Of a stretch of DNA of 6,672 nucleotides, positions 1 through 6,130 are shown piece after piece. The position numbers and the translations under genes were made by a program. Origin of the DNA: Candidatus Poribacteria bacterium (GTDB lineage Bacteria; Poribacteria; WGA-4E; WGA-3G); contig RKRO01000389.1 in assembly GCA_007571355.1 (NCBI GenBank), positions 1-6,672 on the forward strand, written 5' to 3'. Positions within the stretch are counted from its first letter, which is position 1. Every line of letters begins with the position of its first letter. Below the pieces are notes generated by a model. That model did no database searches and was not told where the DNA came from. It worked only from the letters and a program-made list of their open reading frames with translations.

Positions 1-55
1 CACTTGGACAAGGCTATCCCGTACGAAGAAACACCCCAGCCCTCCCGCAAGCAGG

Positions 56-112
56 GGGGAATCAGCGGGATATCGCTTCGATGGGATGTGTTTCCATAAT
101 TACGGGCTTTAC
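56..112. repeat. Dispersed repeat, copy 1 (direct orientation)
   Basis: This gene-free left edge contains a block that aligns without gaps to 5761-5817 at a constant offset of 5705. Shared pieces include GAATCAG at 59-65 (after a G run), ATCG near 72-75, TTCGA at 77-81, a perfect ATGTGTTTC at 86-94, and CTTTA at 107-111. Just upstream, in both copies, a C-rich run faces a G-rich run (here about 41-59), so each copy may begin with a short hairpin. It lies downstream of the dioxygenase gene, between its stop and the window edge. I infer an interspersed, non-coding repeat family; nothing else was seen in positions 1-155. Confidence 0.6.
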
Positions 113-155
113 TATAAACGCCTTTAACCGCGAAAATGGTCCGTAGCGATCTGCT

Positions 156-923
156 TTATGCCAACCTACCGCGGAGCAGCGGGTTGTCTTTCATCACTTC
201 ACCACTGCGATTTCGCGTACCGGATGGCATGTAATGAATCGCCATTGCCCGGCGGTCTCGGGATGATCGGTTCGGATCCGTCTGGTGGAGCGTCATGCAG
301 TGATGTACCATCACACATCCGGCTTTCACTGGCACCGGCACAGCACGATCTACATCAGTGTCTACCTGCAACAATGCTGGCAGCTTACCCTTCTCTGACT
401 CGGCACGTCCGTGCGCCGCCAAACCCTCTAAATAACTGCCGGGGATAACGTTCATACAGCCGTTCTCTTCGTCGGCATCATCCAATGCAAGCCAGATGCT
501 CACAAGATTGGGTGGGTCGCACTGCCAATAGGCATTGTCCTGATGCCAATACACCTCACCGCCGTGATAGGCGGGCTTGTAGAGTGCCTGATCATGAAAT
601 AACTGGATATTGGCTCCGATCAAACTCTCGACGATGTCTAACAGCGGTTCGTGGTAGAGTAACTTCCGATATTCCTCATCCAAACGCCACATCTCCATAA
701 TCTGTAGCATTTCTTCTTCACGATCAGCGTTTTTATCGCCTTCCGAGTCCCCGACGACTGCAAGGTTCCGCAATCCCTCACCAATTGTGTTGCGTTTCTG
801 TGCAAACAGTGTGTCGTAATGCTCGCGTAGCACGGTAAGGTGTTCGTCATCAATGACGCGTCCATCAATTTTGAGATAGCCTTCACGTCTGAATTGTTCG
901 ACCTCTTGGGGTGTAAGTTTCAT
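156..923 (-). CDS. Phytanoyl-CoA dioxygenase (PhyH) family protein
   Basis: This is a 255-residue protein of the non-haem Fe(II)/2-oxoglutarate-dependent PhyH family, whose members hydroxylate diverse small molecules in the cytoplasm. The N-terminus, with an EVEQFRREGYLKIDG stretch (residues 7-21), is the usual PhyH opening. The iron-binding HxD is in WHQDNAYW (His127, Asp129). The distal histidine is probably His213 in TLHQTDPN, and Arg224 or Arg225 in the following RDRR is the likely 2-oxoglutarate ligand; GCMNVIPGSY (155-164) is the typical family core strand. Length is normal and all metal ligands are present, so it should be active. The ATG at 923 is supported by AAGGAG seven bases upstream (931-936) and a candidate promoter behind that. 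It is the last of three leftward genes, 84 bp after the membrane-protein gene. Substrate cannot be inferred; family paralogues act on fatty acyl-CoAs, ectoine, alkaloids or phosphonates. Confidence 0.9.
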   Translation of the reverse strand: MKLTPQEVEQFRREGYLKIDGRVIDDEHLTVLREHYDTLFAQKRNTIGEGLRNLAVVGDSEGDKNADREEEMLQIMEMWRLDEEYRKLLYHEPLLDIVESLIGANIQLFHDQALYKPAYHGGEVYWHQDNAYWQCDPPNLVSIWLALDDADEENGCMNVIPGSYLEGLAAHGRAESEKGKLPALLQVDTDVDRAVPVPVKAGCVMVHHCMTLHQTDPNRSSRDRRAMAIHYMPSGTRNRSGEVMKDNPLLRGRLA

Positions 924-943
924 AACACGGCTCCTTATAGTGG

Positions 944-971
944 ATTATAAAAATACATAAACATTCAGCAA
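944..971 (-). promoter_or_regulatory. Candidate sigma70-type promoter for the PhyH-family gene
   Basis: On the minus strand a perfect TATAAT (944-949) follows TTGCTG (966-971) with a 16-base spacer, about 21 bases before the start codon and just upstream of the ribosome binding site. The -35 matches consensus at only three of six bases. It would let the dioxygenase gene be transcribed independently of the two genes before it. Confidence 0.4.
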
Positions 972-1007
972 TTTGATTGTAGACCTTGATGGTTTCTTGG
1001 GTCAGAT

Positions 1008-1919
1008 TCAGGTCTTTCTGCCCTCTAGTAGATTCGCCAAATTCGTCAAAACATACGCGAAACAGCCCCATGCAAAGCCTGCGAACAAACAAAATGGCAG
1101 CATATCAAACATCGCTCTCAAGTCCCATTCTTTCCACCCCTCGAGAGCCCCGAAAACCACCCACATGCCTCCACCGAAGTAGAAGGTGCCTCTTAAAAAC
1201 CACCTCATGGGCTTTATGGTGGACTTTATGGACTTTGCTCGAATTGCTCGAACCAAGGGGCGTTCAGGAACATTTGCCAATCTTTCTTTTTCAATTTCTT
1301 CTTTATCTTTTTCCTGCCATCTCATGAAACAGCCTATCCCAAAGCCTGCTAACAACGAAATTGGCAAACTTTCGAGCATCATTTTCAAATCCCATTCCGC
1401 TCCGTTCCGCACAACCTCGAGAATCACCCACATCACCCACATAAATACACCGGAAACGACACCTATCGAAAGCGAATCTATTATGGACGTTGCTTGGGTC
1501 AGTGGACGTTCAAGGACCTTCGCTAATCTCTCTTTTTCTTTTTCTATCCATCTATGGCGAAAAAACCGAACGGGGAAATACCACAGCGGAAAAGTAACAG
1601 TCAATATCACGAGACTAAAAATATTCCATAGGCAAGGAATTATTTGATGACAATTTGGACAAACCAAGCCAAACCAATGTCCAAAGGCATTTCCTTTTGT
1701 TGCCCACAAACGGCGATCATTCAGCGTTTCACAGTGCGGGCAGGGAATGTAACAACGTTCCGCCTGAGGTTTATCACTCTCTTTGTCAATCAAGGTAACT
1801 TTGGGGACTCGTTGTCCAAAAATTAGTTCGTTGACTATTAGTACTGGGAACAATATCCAGAGTGAAATAGAGAGGTGAGGGAGTGCCAATATTTTGAATC
1901 TGTTTTTATCGTATTGCAT
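1008..1919 (-). CDS. Unrecognised zinc-ribbon membrane protein with internal duplication
   Basis: I do not recognise a named family for this 303-residue protein. An N-terminal hydrophobic segment (about 11-35) is followed by a zinc-ribbon-like domain with two CxxC knuckles, CPHC (Cys60, Cys63) and CPNC (Cys87, Cys90), 23 residues apart. Further hydrophobic segments lie near 95-118, 150-170, 182-200, 243-260 and 270-293, giving about six membrane spans. Residues 125-201 and 209-290 are tandem copies of one module: each begins with KERLA.V.ERPL, contains EWDL..M...LP, and ends with LAGF..GCF or FAGF.WGCF. Each module has a charged amphipathic entry followed by two spans. The ATG at 1919 has only a weak upstream AGAG; no better start is seen. 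The gene lies 49 bp after the metallohydrolase stop, so it may be co-transcribed. A membrane role is clear from the sequence; its biochemical function is unknown. Confidence 0.75.
   Translation of the reverse strand: MQYDKNRFKILALPHLSISLWILFPVLIVNELIFGQRVPKVTLIDKESDKPQAERCYIPCPHCETLNDRRLWATKGNAFGHWFGLVCPNCHQIIPCLWNIFSLVILTVTFPLWYFPVRFFRHRWIEKEKERLAKVLERPLTQATSIIDSLSIGVVSGVFMWVMWVILEVVRNGAEWDLKMMLESLPISLLAGFGIGCFMRWQEKDKEEIEKERLANVPERPLVRAIRAKSIKSTIKPMRWFLRGTFYFGGGMWVVFGALEGWKEWDLRAMFDMLPFCLFAGFAWGCFAYVLTNLANLLEGRKT
1050..1295 (-). repeat. Intragenic module B of the membrane protein
   Basis: Encodes residues 209-290 and is homologous to the preceding module at 1317-1547. Similarity persists at DNA level: on the plus strand GAAACAGCCC...AAAGCCTGC.AACAA occurs here near 1061-1087 and again near 1325-1355. 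This points to duplication within the gene. Confidence 0.65.
1317..1547 (-). repeat. Intragenic module A of the membrane protein
   Basis: Encodes residues 125-201, the first of two tandem modules. It is about five residues shorter than module B; the length difference falls in the linker between ERPL and the first membrane span, whereas the EWDL-to-GCF part aligns closely. Confidence 0.65.
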
Positions 1920-1968
1920 CGGTTTTATCTCTAAATCAGATGGTTGTTCTTCTCAAGAGACTTCAGCT

Positions 1969-4305
1969 TCAATCTATATCAGATTCCTCAAGAATCTTTT
2001 GATATGTCTGGGATGCTATGTCGTACGCCTCACGAGCGGCATCGCGTTCGCCCTTTCGGATGCCGTTGACTTTTTGGTTCCAGCAGACCTTCACAGCATC
2101 TAAACACCACTGTGCACTTTTGCGACTTGCCCGGATCGGCTTCCCATCTACAATGACGAAAACCGGATTCGTATGGGATGATGGAAAAATACGGAGCGCG
2201 ACCCAGCTCGATCTGTCAATAGATGCTTCAAATTGAACGGGGACGATTTCGCCGTTAGCGACAATTTCTTGGGTCTCAACTGCCTGACCGTTGACGATAA
2301 GTTCAACAGGCACCTTTCGGCTTTCCGCAATACGCGCGCGTTCAATGTCCCAATACGGCTGCTGATCCAAAGACCGGTGCTTTATCTCAAGATTAGGCGT
2401 TTCACCAAGTCGTGCTGCGATGCGCGCTGTAACGGTTACTGTGCTGGGTGCTTCCAAATCCAACTGGCTAATTTCTCCCGTTGCCGTTTTTTCCCCAACG
2501 GGTACACCACCCACGGTAAAGTCCAACAGATGGCTTTTACCATCACCGACATAAGAACGTCCATCCCGCAACCCGTCTGCCCAGGCATCAAAGTTCAAGG
2601 GACCAGCAGGCATTTTCACATATATGCGTCCTAATCCGACGCGCTCACCGTAGATGCAAGGGAAATCCGTTTCGCCACTGATTCGCGTTCGGAAACCGCA
2701 ATTGAGGGTGTGATACCAGATATTCAGTTCCCAAACAGCGGGGGTGTCCACTGTAGAGATGAAATCCACTGCATCGTGAACGACATCAACGATGTATTCG
2801 TTTGCGCCGATCCCATCAAAAGGTGGCATATTGTAATTCGGGAGTTCATCGCCCTCTACTTTCAATCCCCAACCGCTGTGGCTGAAACCTGTCACTGCGC
2901 CTTGTTCTTTTGCCCATTGGAGGACGGGGAGATCCCAGCTTGGCCACTCCTCAATACGTTCAACGCCTCTGTAGTCGTCCTCAGTTAATCCGAGTAAGGA
3001 GAGATGTCCAGCGTGTGATGAGGGGAAACCAGAGACCTCTACATCGTAGCGCATCACGTAATTATCCGTCGAGAGTTCATGGACCTTGCCATCAAAAAAC
3101 TGTTTTTGGAAATACCAACAGGGTCCCCACGAGAGTACACACCCGACATTGAGGTCTTCGCCGAGAATGTGGCGCATCATATCTTCAGGCGTGACACCTT
3201 CGGTAGGGCTCTCATAGTGTGCGCAACCCGCGGCGTGTACGTGATGATCCCCGGAACGCCAGCCTTCTGCTGCGATATGTATCCATCTTTCGAGATGAAA
3301 AGTCTCTTGATGTGTTTCGGCGTTCGGAACGGTAACGGTTTGCGTTTTTACCTTATATTCCGGTCCGCGCGTGTATTCAACGGTATACGTTCCCGGTGGT
3401 AGGAGCACCGATTCGCCGCTGTGCCGATAGATTTGGTTATGAAAAAAGAAATCGGGTGCCAAGCGTCGTCCACGCGAGGGATAAACTCGGTGTAATTCAT
3501 CGCGAATGATAAAACCGGCGGTCGTCGGTTTTCCATCAAAATCTAATACCTCCAGCGTCACGTTCACCGCTGGTACGCAGTTGAACAAGATCGGCACTTC
3601 GCTACGGAACCCGATGTCCTGTGTGCCTTGCCCGACGTTGAAACCGAGCATCGCCTCTCGCTGTCCCGCATCGCGACTGTAGAGTTGAACGATACGATAC
3701 TCCAGCTTCAATCCAGAGAGACCTGCTTTCAAGGGTGGGTTGGCATAGGCTTGGATATCAAGAAACCGATGCGGAATTTCGCTTTTCGGGACGGTTCTCT
3801 CTGGATCAGGGCTTCCTGTGGAGGGTTTATAGAGCGGTGCGGCATTTCTGCTTTCTGCAGCTAACGGTGCCGTCACGCCTGCTTCGTTGTGTACTTTCAC
3901 CAAAAAGGTGCGCCACCCCTGCTGCATCAATTCCTTATTGACCGGACCTTCCTTAACCTTCACTCGACTCTCAGGGTTGATATTGACCCCCACCAGACAG
4001 TACGCATCAAGAACTTTTTGAATGTCAGCGATTGCTTGTTCGTGGTTTTCAGCAATCAACGCTTCCGCAATGGCGGTGAGATCGTTTTCAGACAGCGGTG
4101 AACCGAGGTAATCCAATGCCTCGATAAGCCGCTGGGTCGCCGCTGTGAACGGCTGAAATTCGACATCAACAACTGGGCTCAGTTCATCGGTGAGCCCGCC
4201 GGAAATAAAAACGGAGAGCAACATCCAACCGATAAGCAGAAGACACAATTGGCTGTTAATTCTTTTTTTCATGATAGTGTTATATCGGTTTGACACCTGT
4301 TGCAT
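1969..4305 (-). CDS. CehA/McbA family metallohydrolase (PHP-fold), exported or membrane-anchored
   Basis: A 778-residue protein of the CehA/McbA-type metallohydrolases, PHP-fold enzymes named after carbaryl hydrolases; most relatives have unknown substrates. The N-terminus has basic KKR (13-15) and a hydrophobic stretch (about 20-36), a signal peptide or anchor with no lipobox or clear AxA site. Residues about 50-105 look helical, and 185-340 look like beta domains ending in a carboxypeptidase-regulatory-like strand pattern (PPGTYTVEY). The PHP core spans about 345-600: GDHHVH (His355, His357), Glu423 in DVEVSG, HAGH (His431, His434), GFSHSGWG (His476) and SGETDFP (Asp547). These fit the metal-ligand set, so the enzyme appears intact. 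A beta-rich tail (about 610-725) and a charged helical end (730-775) follow. AGGAGG before 4305 decides the start. It diverges from the dehydrogenase gene and heads the leftward gene group. Export implies action on an extracytoplasmic ester, amide or sugar-linked compound, but this is inference. Confidence 0.87.
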   Translation of the reverse strand: MQQVSNRYNTIMKKRINSQLCLLLIGWMLLSVFISGGLTDELSPVVDVEFQPFTAATQRLIEALDYLGSPLSENDLTAIAEALIAENHEQAIADIQKVLDAYCLVGVNINPESRVKVKEGPVNKELMQQGWRTFLVKVHNEAGVTAPLAAESRNAAPLYKPSTGSPDPERTVPKSEIPHRFLDIQAYANPPLKAGLSGLKLEYRIVQLYSRDAGQREAMLGFNVGQGTQDIGFRSEVPILFNCVPAVNVTLEVLDFDGKPTTAGFIIRDELHRVYPSRGRRLAPDFFFHNQIYRHSGESVLLPPGTYTVEYTRGPEYKVKTQTVTVPNAETHQETFHLERWIHIAAEGWRSGDHHVHAAGCAHYESPTEGVTPEDMMRHILGEDLNVGCVLSWGPCWYFQKQFFDGKVHELSTDNYVMRYDVEVSGFPSSHAGHLSLLGLTEDDYRGVERIEEWPSWDLPVLQWAKEQGAVTGFSHSGWGLKVEGDELPNYNMPPFDGIGANEYIVDVVHDAVDFISTVDTPAVWELNIWYHTLNCGFRTRISGETDFPCIYGERVGLGRIYVKMPAGPLNFDAWADGLRDGRSYVGDGKSHLLDFTVGGVPVGEKTATGEISQLDLEAPSTVTVTARIAARLGETPNLEIKHRSLDQQPYWDIERARIAESRKVPVELIVNGQAVETQEIVANGEIVPVQFEASIDRSSWVALRIFPSSHTNPVFVIVDGKPIRASRKSAQWCLDAVKVCWNQKVNGIRKGERDAAREAYDIASQTYQKILEESDID

Positions 4306-4312
4306 GGTGTAT

Positions 4313-4319
4313 TCCTCCT
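4313..4319 (-). promoter_or_regulatory. Strong ribosome binding site deciding the metallohydrolase start
   Basis: On the minus strand AGGAGGA lies seven bases before the ATG at 4305 (protein beginning MQQV). The in-frame ATG at 4272 (protein beginning MKKR), which would give a more compact signal peptide, has no Shine-Dalgarno sequence before it, so the longer form is preferred. Confidence 0.75.
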
Positions 4320-4369
4320 AATCGTTGAAGAGGTTGTTTTCGGCGCAATCTTAGACGCACTAACGCTAT

Positions 4370-4398
4370 AACCTATCATAATGTGGAGTAGATGTCAA
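4370..4398 (-). promoter_or_regulatory. Candidate promoter for the metallohydrolase gene
   Basis: On the minus strand a perfect -35 TTGACA (4393-4398) is followed after 17 bases by TAGGTT (4370-4375), a -10 with three of six consensus bases. The -35 lies inside a 22-bp palindrome. The predicted mRNA would have a leader of about 60 bases. The weak -10 suggests dependence on an activator or low basal activity. Confidence 0.45.
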
Positions 4399-4404
4399 GT
4401 CCAC
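4383..4404. promoter_or_regulatory. Imperfect palindrome, putative operator in the divergent promoter region
   Basis: This 22-bp element has outer arms GTGGA and TCCAC and inner symmetric bases T..GA and TC..A around a TG centre; eight of eleven base pairs per half are symmetric. It covers the leftward -35 box and ends 16 bases before the rightward -35 box, a position from which one dimeric regulator could control both genes. No regulator gene is present in the window. Operator function is inferred only from symmetry and position. Confidence 0.4.
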
Positions 4405-4420
4405 AGCTGGTGAATTTTTC

Positions 4421-4449
4421 TTGACGTGTTTTACGAAATTGGTTATTCT
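4421..4449 (+). promoter_or_regulatory. Promoter of the Gfo/Idh/MocA gene
   Basis: TTGACG (4421-4426) and TATTCT (4444-4449) are separated by the optimal 17 bases, matching consensus at five and four of six positions. Transcription would begin near 4456, giving a leader of about 70 bases to the ATG at 4526. The promoter overlaps a possible upstream TTG start, which argues against that longer reading. Confidence 0.6.
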
Positions 4450-4512
4450 TTTACCAAGCGAACAATTGATCGAGTGCGGTAGAGGGATCCACCGAATCAT
4501 TTTATTCATGAC

Positions 4513-4518
4513 AAGGAG
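4513..4518 (+). promoter_or_regulatory. Ribosome binding site deciding the dehydrogenase start
   Basis: AAGGAG lies seven bases before the ATG at 4526. This places the start directly before the MKTYRAAVIG strand that opens the Rossmann fold and rules out the upstream in-frame TTG at 4421. Confidence 0.8.
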
Positions 4519-4525
4519 AATACCC

Positions 4526-5602
4526 ATGAAAACGTATCGTGCTGCTGTTATCGGTTGCAGCCGGATGGGTGCATTTATTGATAACGAAGTCCCTGACTAC
4601 GAAGCGATTAAGTTGCCTTATTCCCACGCTGCAGGCTTTTTTGCCGAAGAACGAACCGACCTTATCGCATGCGCTGATTTGCGTCCAGAAGTCATGGAAC
4701 ATTTCGGCAACCGATATAATGTCCCAAAAGCGGATCAATACACCGATTATCGTGAGATGCTTGAAAAAGAACAGCCGGATATCGTCAGTGTTGCCACGCA
4801 ACCGGAGCATCGCGCAGAAATTGTTGTTTACGCAGCGCAACACGGTGTGAAAGCCATCTATGCCGAAAAGGCGATGGCAGCTTCTATGGACGAAGCTGCA
4901 GCAATGGTAGCCGCGGTAGAAGAAAACAATGTCGCCTTTAATCTCGGCACAAATCGCCGCTGGCACACAGGTTTTGACAAGATGAAAGAGATCATTGACA
5001 GCGGTGAAATTGGTAAACTGCGTACTTTGATTATCTATTCAAACGGTACACTTTTCAACTCAGCCAGCCATCACCTCGACCTAATTTTACGTCTGAATAG
5101 CGATGCGCCTGCGAACTGGGTTACAGGTTATCTGCCACAAGGCAATTCCGTTTTTGATGGAGATGAGCTGCGATCTGATCCGTCCGGGGGCGGAACAATC
5201 CAGTTTGAAAATGGCGTGACGGCACACGCCCTGCTAACGCCACGTGGTAGTGAATGGGAGGCAATTTGTGATGGCGGAACCGTTACATGCTGGAACAACG
5301 GCTGGCAGTGGCATCTCCGTAAACGGCAAGATGTGCCCGGGTGGCGGACATGTCAGGTTCCGGAGACCTTTCCTGAATTCGAACGTGCCAGTAGTACAGC
5401 GAACTTGATTAAAGACCTTGTCCACGCATTAGATACAGGGGAACCGACCCGAGGCGGCGTTCGGTGTGCGTACGCCAGCACTGAATTGATTTTTGGCATC
5501 ATTGAATCCCATCTACATAATGGGGCGCGTATTGAACTGCCGTTGAAAGACTCAAATATCCGTTTACAAAGAAACCCCTCTGCAAGACAACCGCGTTTTT
5601 AA
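4526..5602 (+). CDS. Gfo/Idh/MocA family NAD(P)-dependent oxidoreductase
   Basis: A 358-residue cytoplasmic oxidoreductase of the glucose-fructose oxidoreductase / inositol dehydrogenase family, which oxidises or reduces sugars, inositols and derivatives. The Rossmann nucleotide-binding loop is VIGCSRMG (8-15), a GxxxxG variant of the GxGxxG pattern. Asp51 after strand two (CADLRPE) suggests NAD rather than NADP preference. The family signature AEKAM (113-117) supplies the conserved catalytic Lys115 of the EKP motif, with Ala in place of Pro. The C-terminal alpha/beta domain contains SHHLDLILRL (181-190), where His182 or His183 is the probable active-site histidine, and GGGTIQFENG (221-230). 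Length is typical and the gene is intact. It diverges from the metallohydrolase gene across a shared control region, suggesting coordinated expression. Substrate is not determinable; myo-inositol, scyllo-inositol or amino-sugar derivatives are all possible for the family. Confidence 0.92.
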   Translation: MKTYRAAVIGCSRMGAFIDNEVPDYEAIKLPYSHAAGFFAEERTDLIACADLRPEVMEHFGNRYNVPKADQYTDYREMLEKEQPDIVSVATQPEHRAEIVVYAAQHGVKAIYAEKAMAASMDEAAAMVAAVEENNVAFNLGTNRRWHTGFDKMKEIIDSGEIGKLRTLIIYSNGTLFNSASHHLDLILRLNSDAPANWVTGYLPQGNSVFDGDELRSDPSGGGTIQFENGVTAHALLTPRGSEWEAICDGGTVTCWNNGWQWHLRKRQDVPGWRTCQVPETFPEFERASSTANLIKDLVHALDTGEPTRGGVRCAYASTELIFGIIESHLHNGARIELPLKDSNIRLQRNPSARQPRF

Positions 5603-5633
5603 TTATTCCTTGCGGTTAAGTATTGTGGATTGG

Positions 5634-5659
5634 GGATTTAAAGTTCTTTTTTCAAATCC
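5634..5659 (+). terminator. Possible weak terminator hairpin after the dehydrogenase gene
   Basis: GGATTT and AAATCC form a six-pair outer stem 32 bases after the stop codon. Four further A-T/G-T pairs can form inside if one C is bulged. There is no U tract after the stem, so it is at best an atypical terminator or a 3'-end stabilising structure. Confidence 0.2.
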
Positions 5660-5760
5660 GCTATCCATTTCATTACGAGTTACGCGCTTTGTGCTATTAT
5701 GGCATAGTAACATCCGAAAATAAATGTACACTTTTATGAAGTCCCCCTCCCCCTTTATCA

Positions 5761-5817
5761 GGGGAATCAGATGGGCATCGATTCGACGTGATGTGTTTCA
5801 ATCATGATGGACTTTAA
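5761..5817. repeat. Dispersed repeat, copy 2
   Basis: Direct-orientation, ungapped homologue of 56-112, with identical GAATCAG, ATGTGTTTC and CTTTA blocks and scattered substitutions between them. It is preceded by a CCCCT...AGGGG hairpin (about 5750-5764), the counterpart of the C-rich/G-rich pair before copy 1. The two copies lie 5.7 kb apart and bracket all four non-mobile genes. Confidence 0.6.
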
Positions 5818-5858
5818 GCAAGTTTCAATATTGAATATGCACATTGTCTGTCACTGCT

Positions 5859-5876
5859 GGGCGGGGAAACCCGCCC
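5859..5876. repeat. GC-rich palindrome with GAAA loop
   Basis: A perfect 7-bp stem, GGGCGGG and CCCGCCC, encloses GAAA. As RNA this is a very stable hairpin with a GNRA tetraloop. It is followed by CCTACG. Short GGGCGGG-GAAA-CCCGCCC palindromes of this sort are familiar to me as dispersed intergenic repeats in several environmental bacterial genomes; that link is from recall, not tested. It is not followed by a U tract. Confidence 0.6.
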
Positions 5877-5996
5877 CTACGCGTTTGGCAGCTGAAGCGC
5901 CTAAAAAAATCAGAAGATTATTATTTATCGTAAAACTTAGCATTAATTGGGCACTCTCAAACCGTCTGAATACTGCTAACGGGCATTCCGCACTAC

Positions 5997-6015
5997 CACA
6001 AACTAACAGTTTGTG
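5997..6015. repeat. 8-bp inverted repeat with a 3-base loop
   Basis: CACAAACT and AGTTTGTG pair perfectly around AAC. Outside them CATTC (5984-5988) and GAATG (6020-6024) can pair, separated by an unequal internal loop. The layered symmetry looks like a small palindromic repeat unit. No U-rich tail adjoins it, so a terminator role is unlikely. Confidence 0.5.
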
Positions 6016-6056
6016 CTACGAATGTGTCTATTTATTTTTAGAATTCACTATAATAT

Positions 6057-6117
6057 TTAGGACTTACGCAATTTCTTAAAAAGTGTTAGGACTTACGCAA
6101 TAATTTAAAAATGTGTT
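6057..6117. repeat. Tandemly doubled IS-end-like sequence
   Basis: An identical 16-base sequence, TTAGGACTTACGCAAT, occurs at 6057-6072 and 6086-6101. The bases after each copy are also alike (TTAAAAA and GTG), so the unit is about 29 bp repeated twice with one base inserted in the second. It lies directly upstream of the transposase frame, where the left terminal inverted repeat of an insertion sequence is expected. The matching right end is not in the window. Confidence 0.65.
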
Positions 6118-6130
6118 ATACTCTGGTATT

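Larger units (their letters stand above)
5603..6130. other. Gene-free mosaic of repeats between the dehydrogenase and the transposase remnant
   Basis: No reading frame here has a ribosome binding site or a recognisable protein pattern. From left to right it holds a weak hairpin (5634-5659), featureless AT-rich sequence (5660-5740), the second dispersed repeat copy, a GC-rich hairpin (5859-5876), another hairpin (5997-6015) and a doubled IS-end-like sequence (6057-6117). Several unrelated repeats in about 400 bp suggest a tolerant insertion site. Confidence 0.6.

Noticed and set aside
41..59. C-rich/G-rich hairpin as terminator of the PhyH-family gene
   Set aside because: On the minus strand the stem has a mismatch, no U tract follows, and it is about 100 bases beyond the stop; it fits better as part of the dispersed repeat.
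1186..1647. Plus-strand open frame of 153 codons opposite the membrane-protein gene
   Set aside because: The minus frame is longer and contains paired CxxC motifs and duplicated conserved blocks; the plus-strand frame shows no domain and is a shadow.
4270..4272. Internal ATG (MKKR) as the start of the metallohydrolase
   Set aside because: It would give a neat signal peptide, but no Shine-Dalgarno precedes it, while ATG 4305 has a near-perfect one.
4421..4525. N-terminal extension of the dehydrogenase from TTG at 4421
   Set aside because: The TTG is the -35 box of a good promoter, the extra 35 residues precede the Rossmann strand without family similarity, and ATG 4526 has an AAGGAG at ideal spacing.
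4502..4966. Minus-strand open frame of 154 codons opposite the dehydrogenase
   Set aside because: It is antisense to a clearly conserved Rossmann domain and has no recognisable pattern.
5589..5617. AACCGC and GCGGTT inverted repeat around the dehydrogenase stop codon
   Set aside because: The loop is 17 bases, the stem overlaps coding sequence and there is no U tract.
6049..6054. Perfect TATAAT just outside the IS-end-like repeat
   Set aside because: No acceptable -35 lies 15-19 bases upstream, and such a hexamer is expected by chance in AT-rich DNA.
5804..6079. Open frame of 91 codons on the plus strand
   Set aside because: It runs through the dispersed repeat and both hairpins, has no ribosome binding site, and its GKPAPTR stretch is simply the translation of the GC-rich palindrome.
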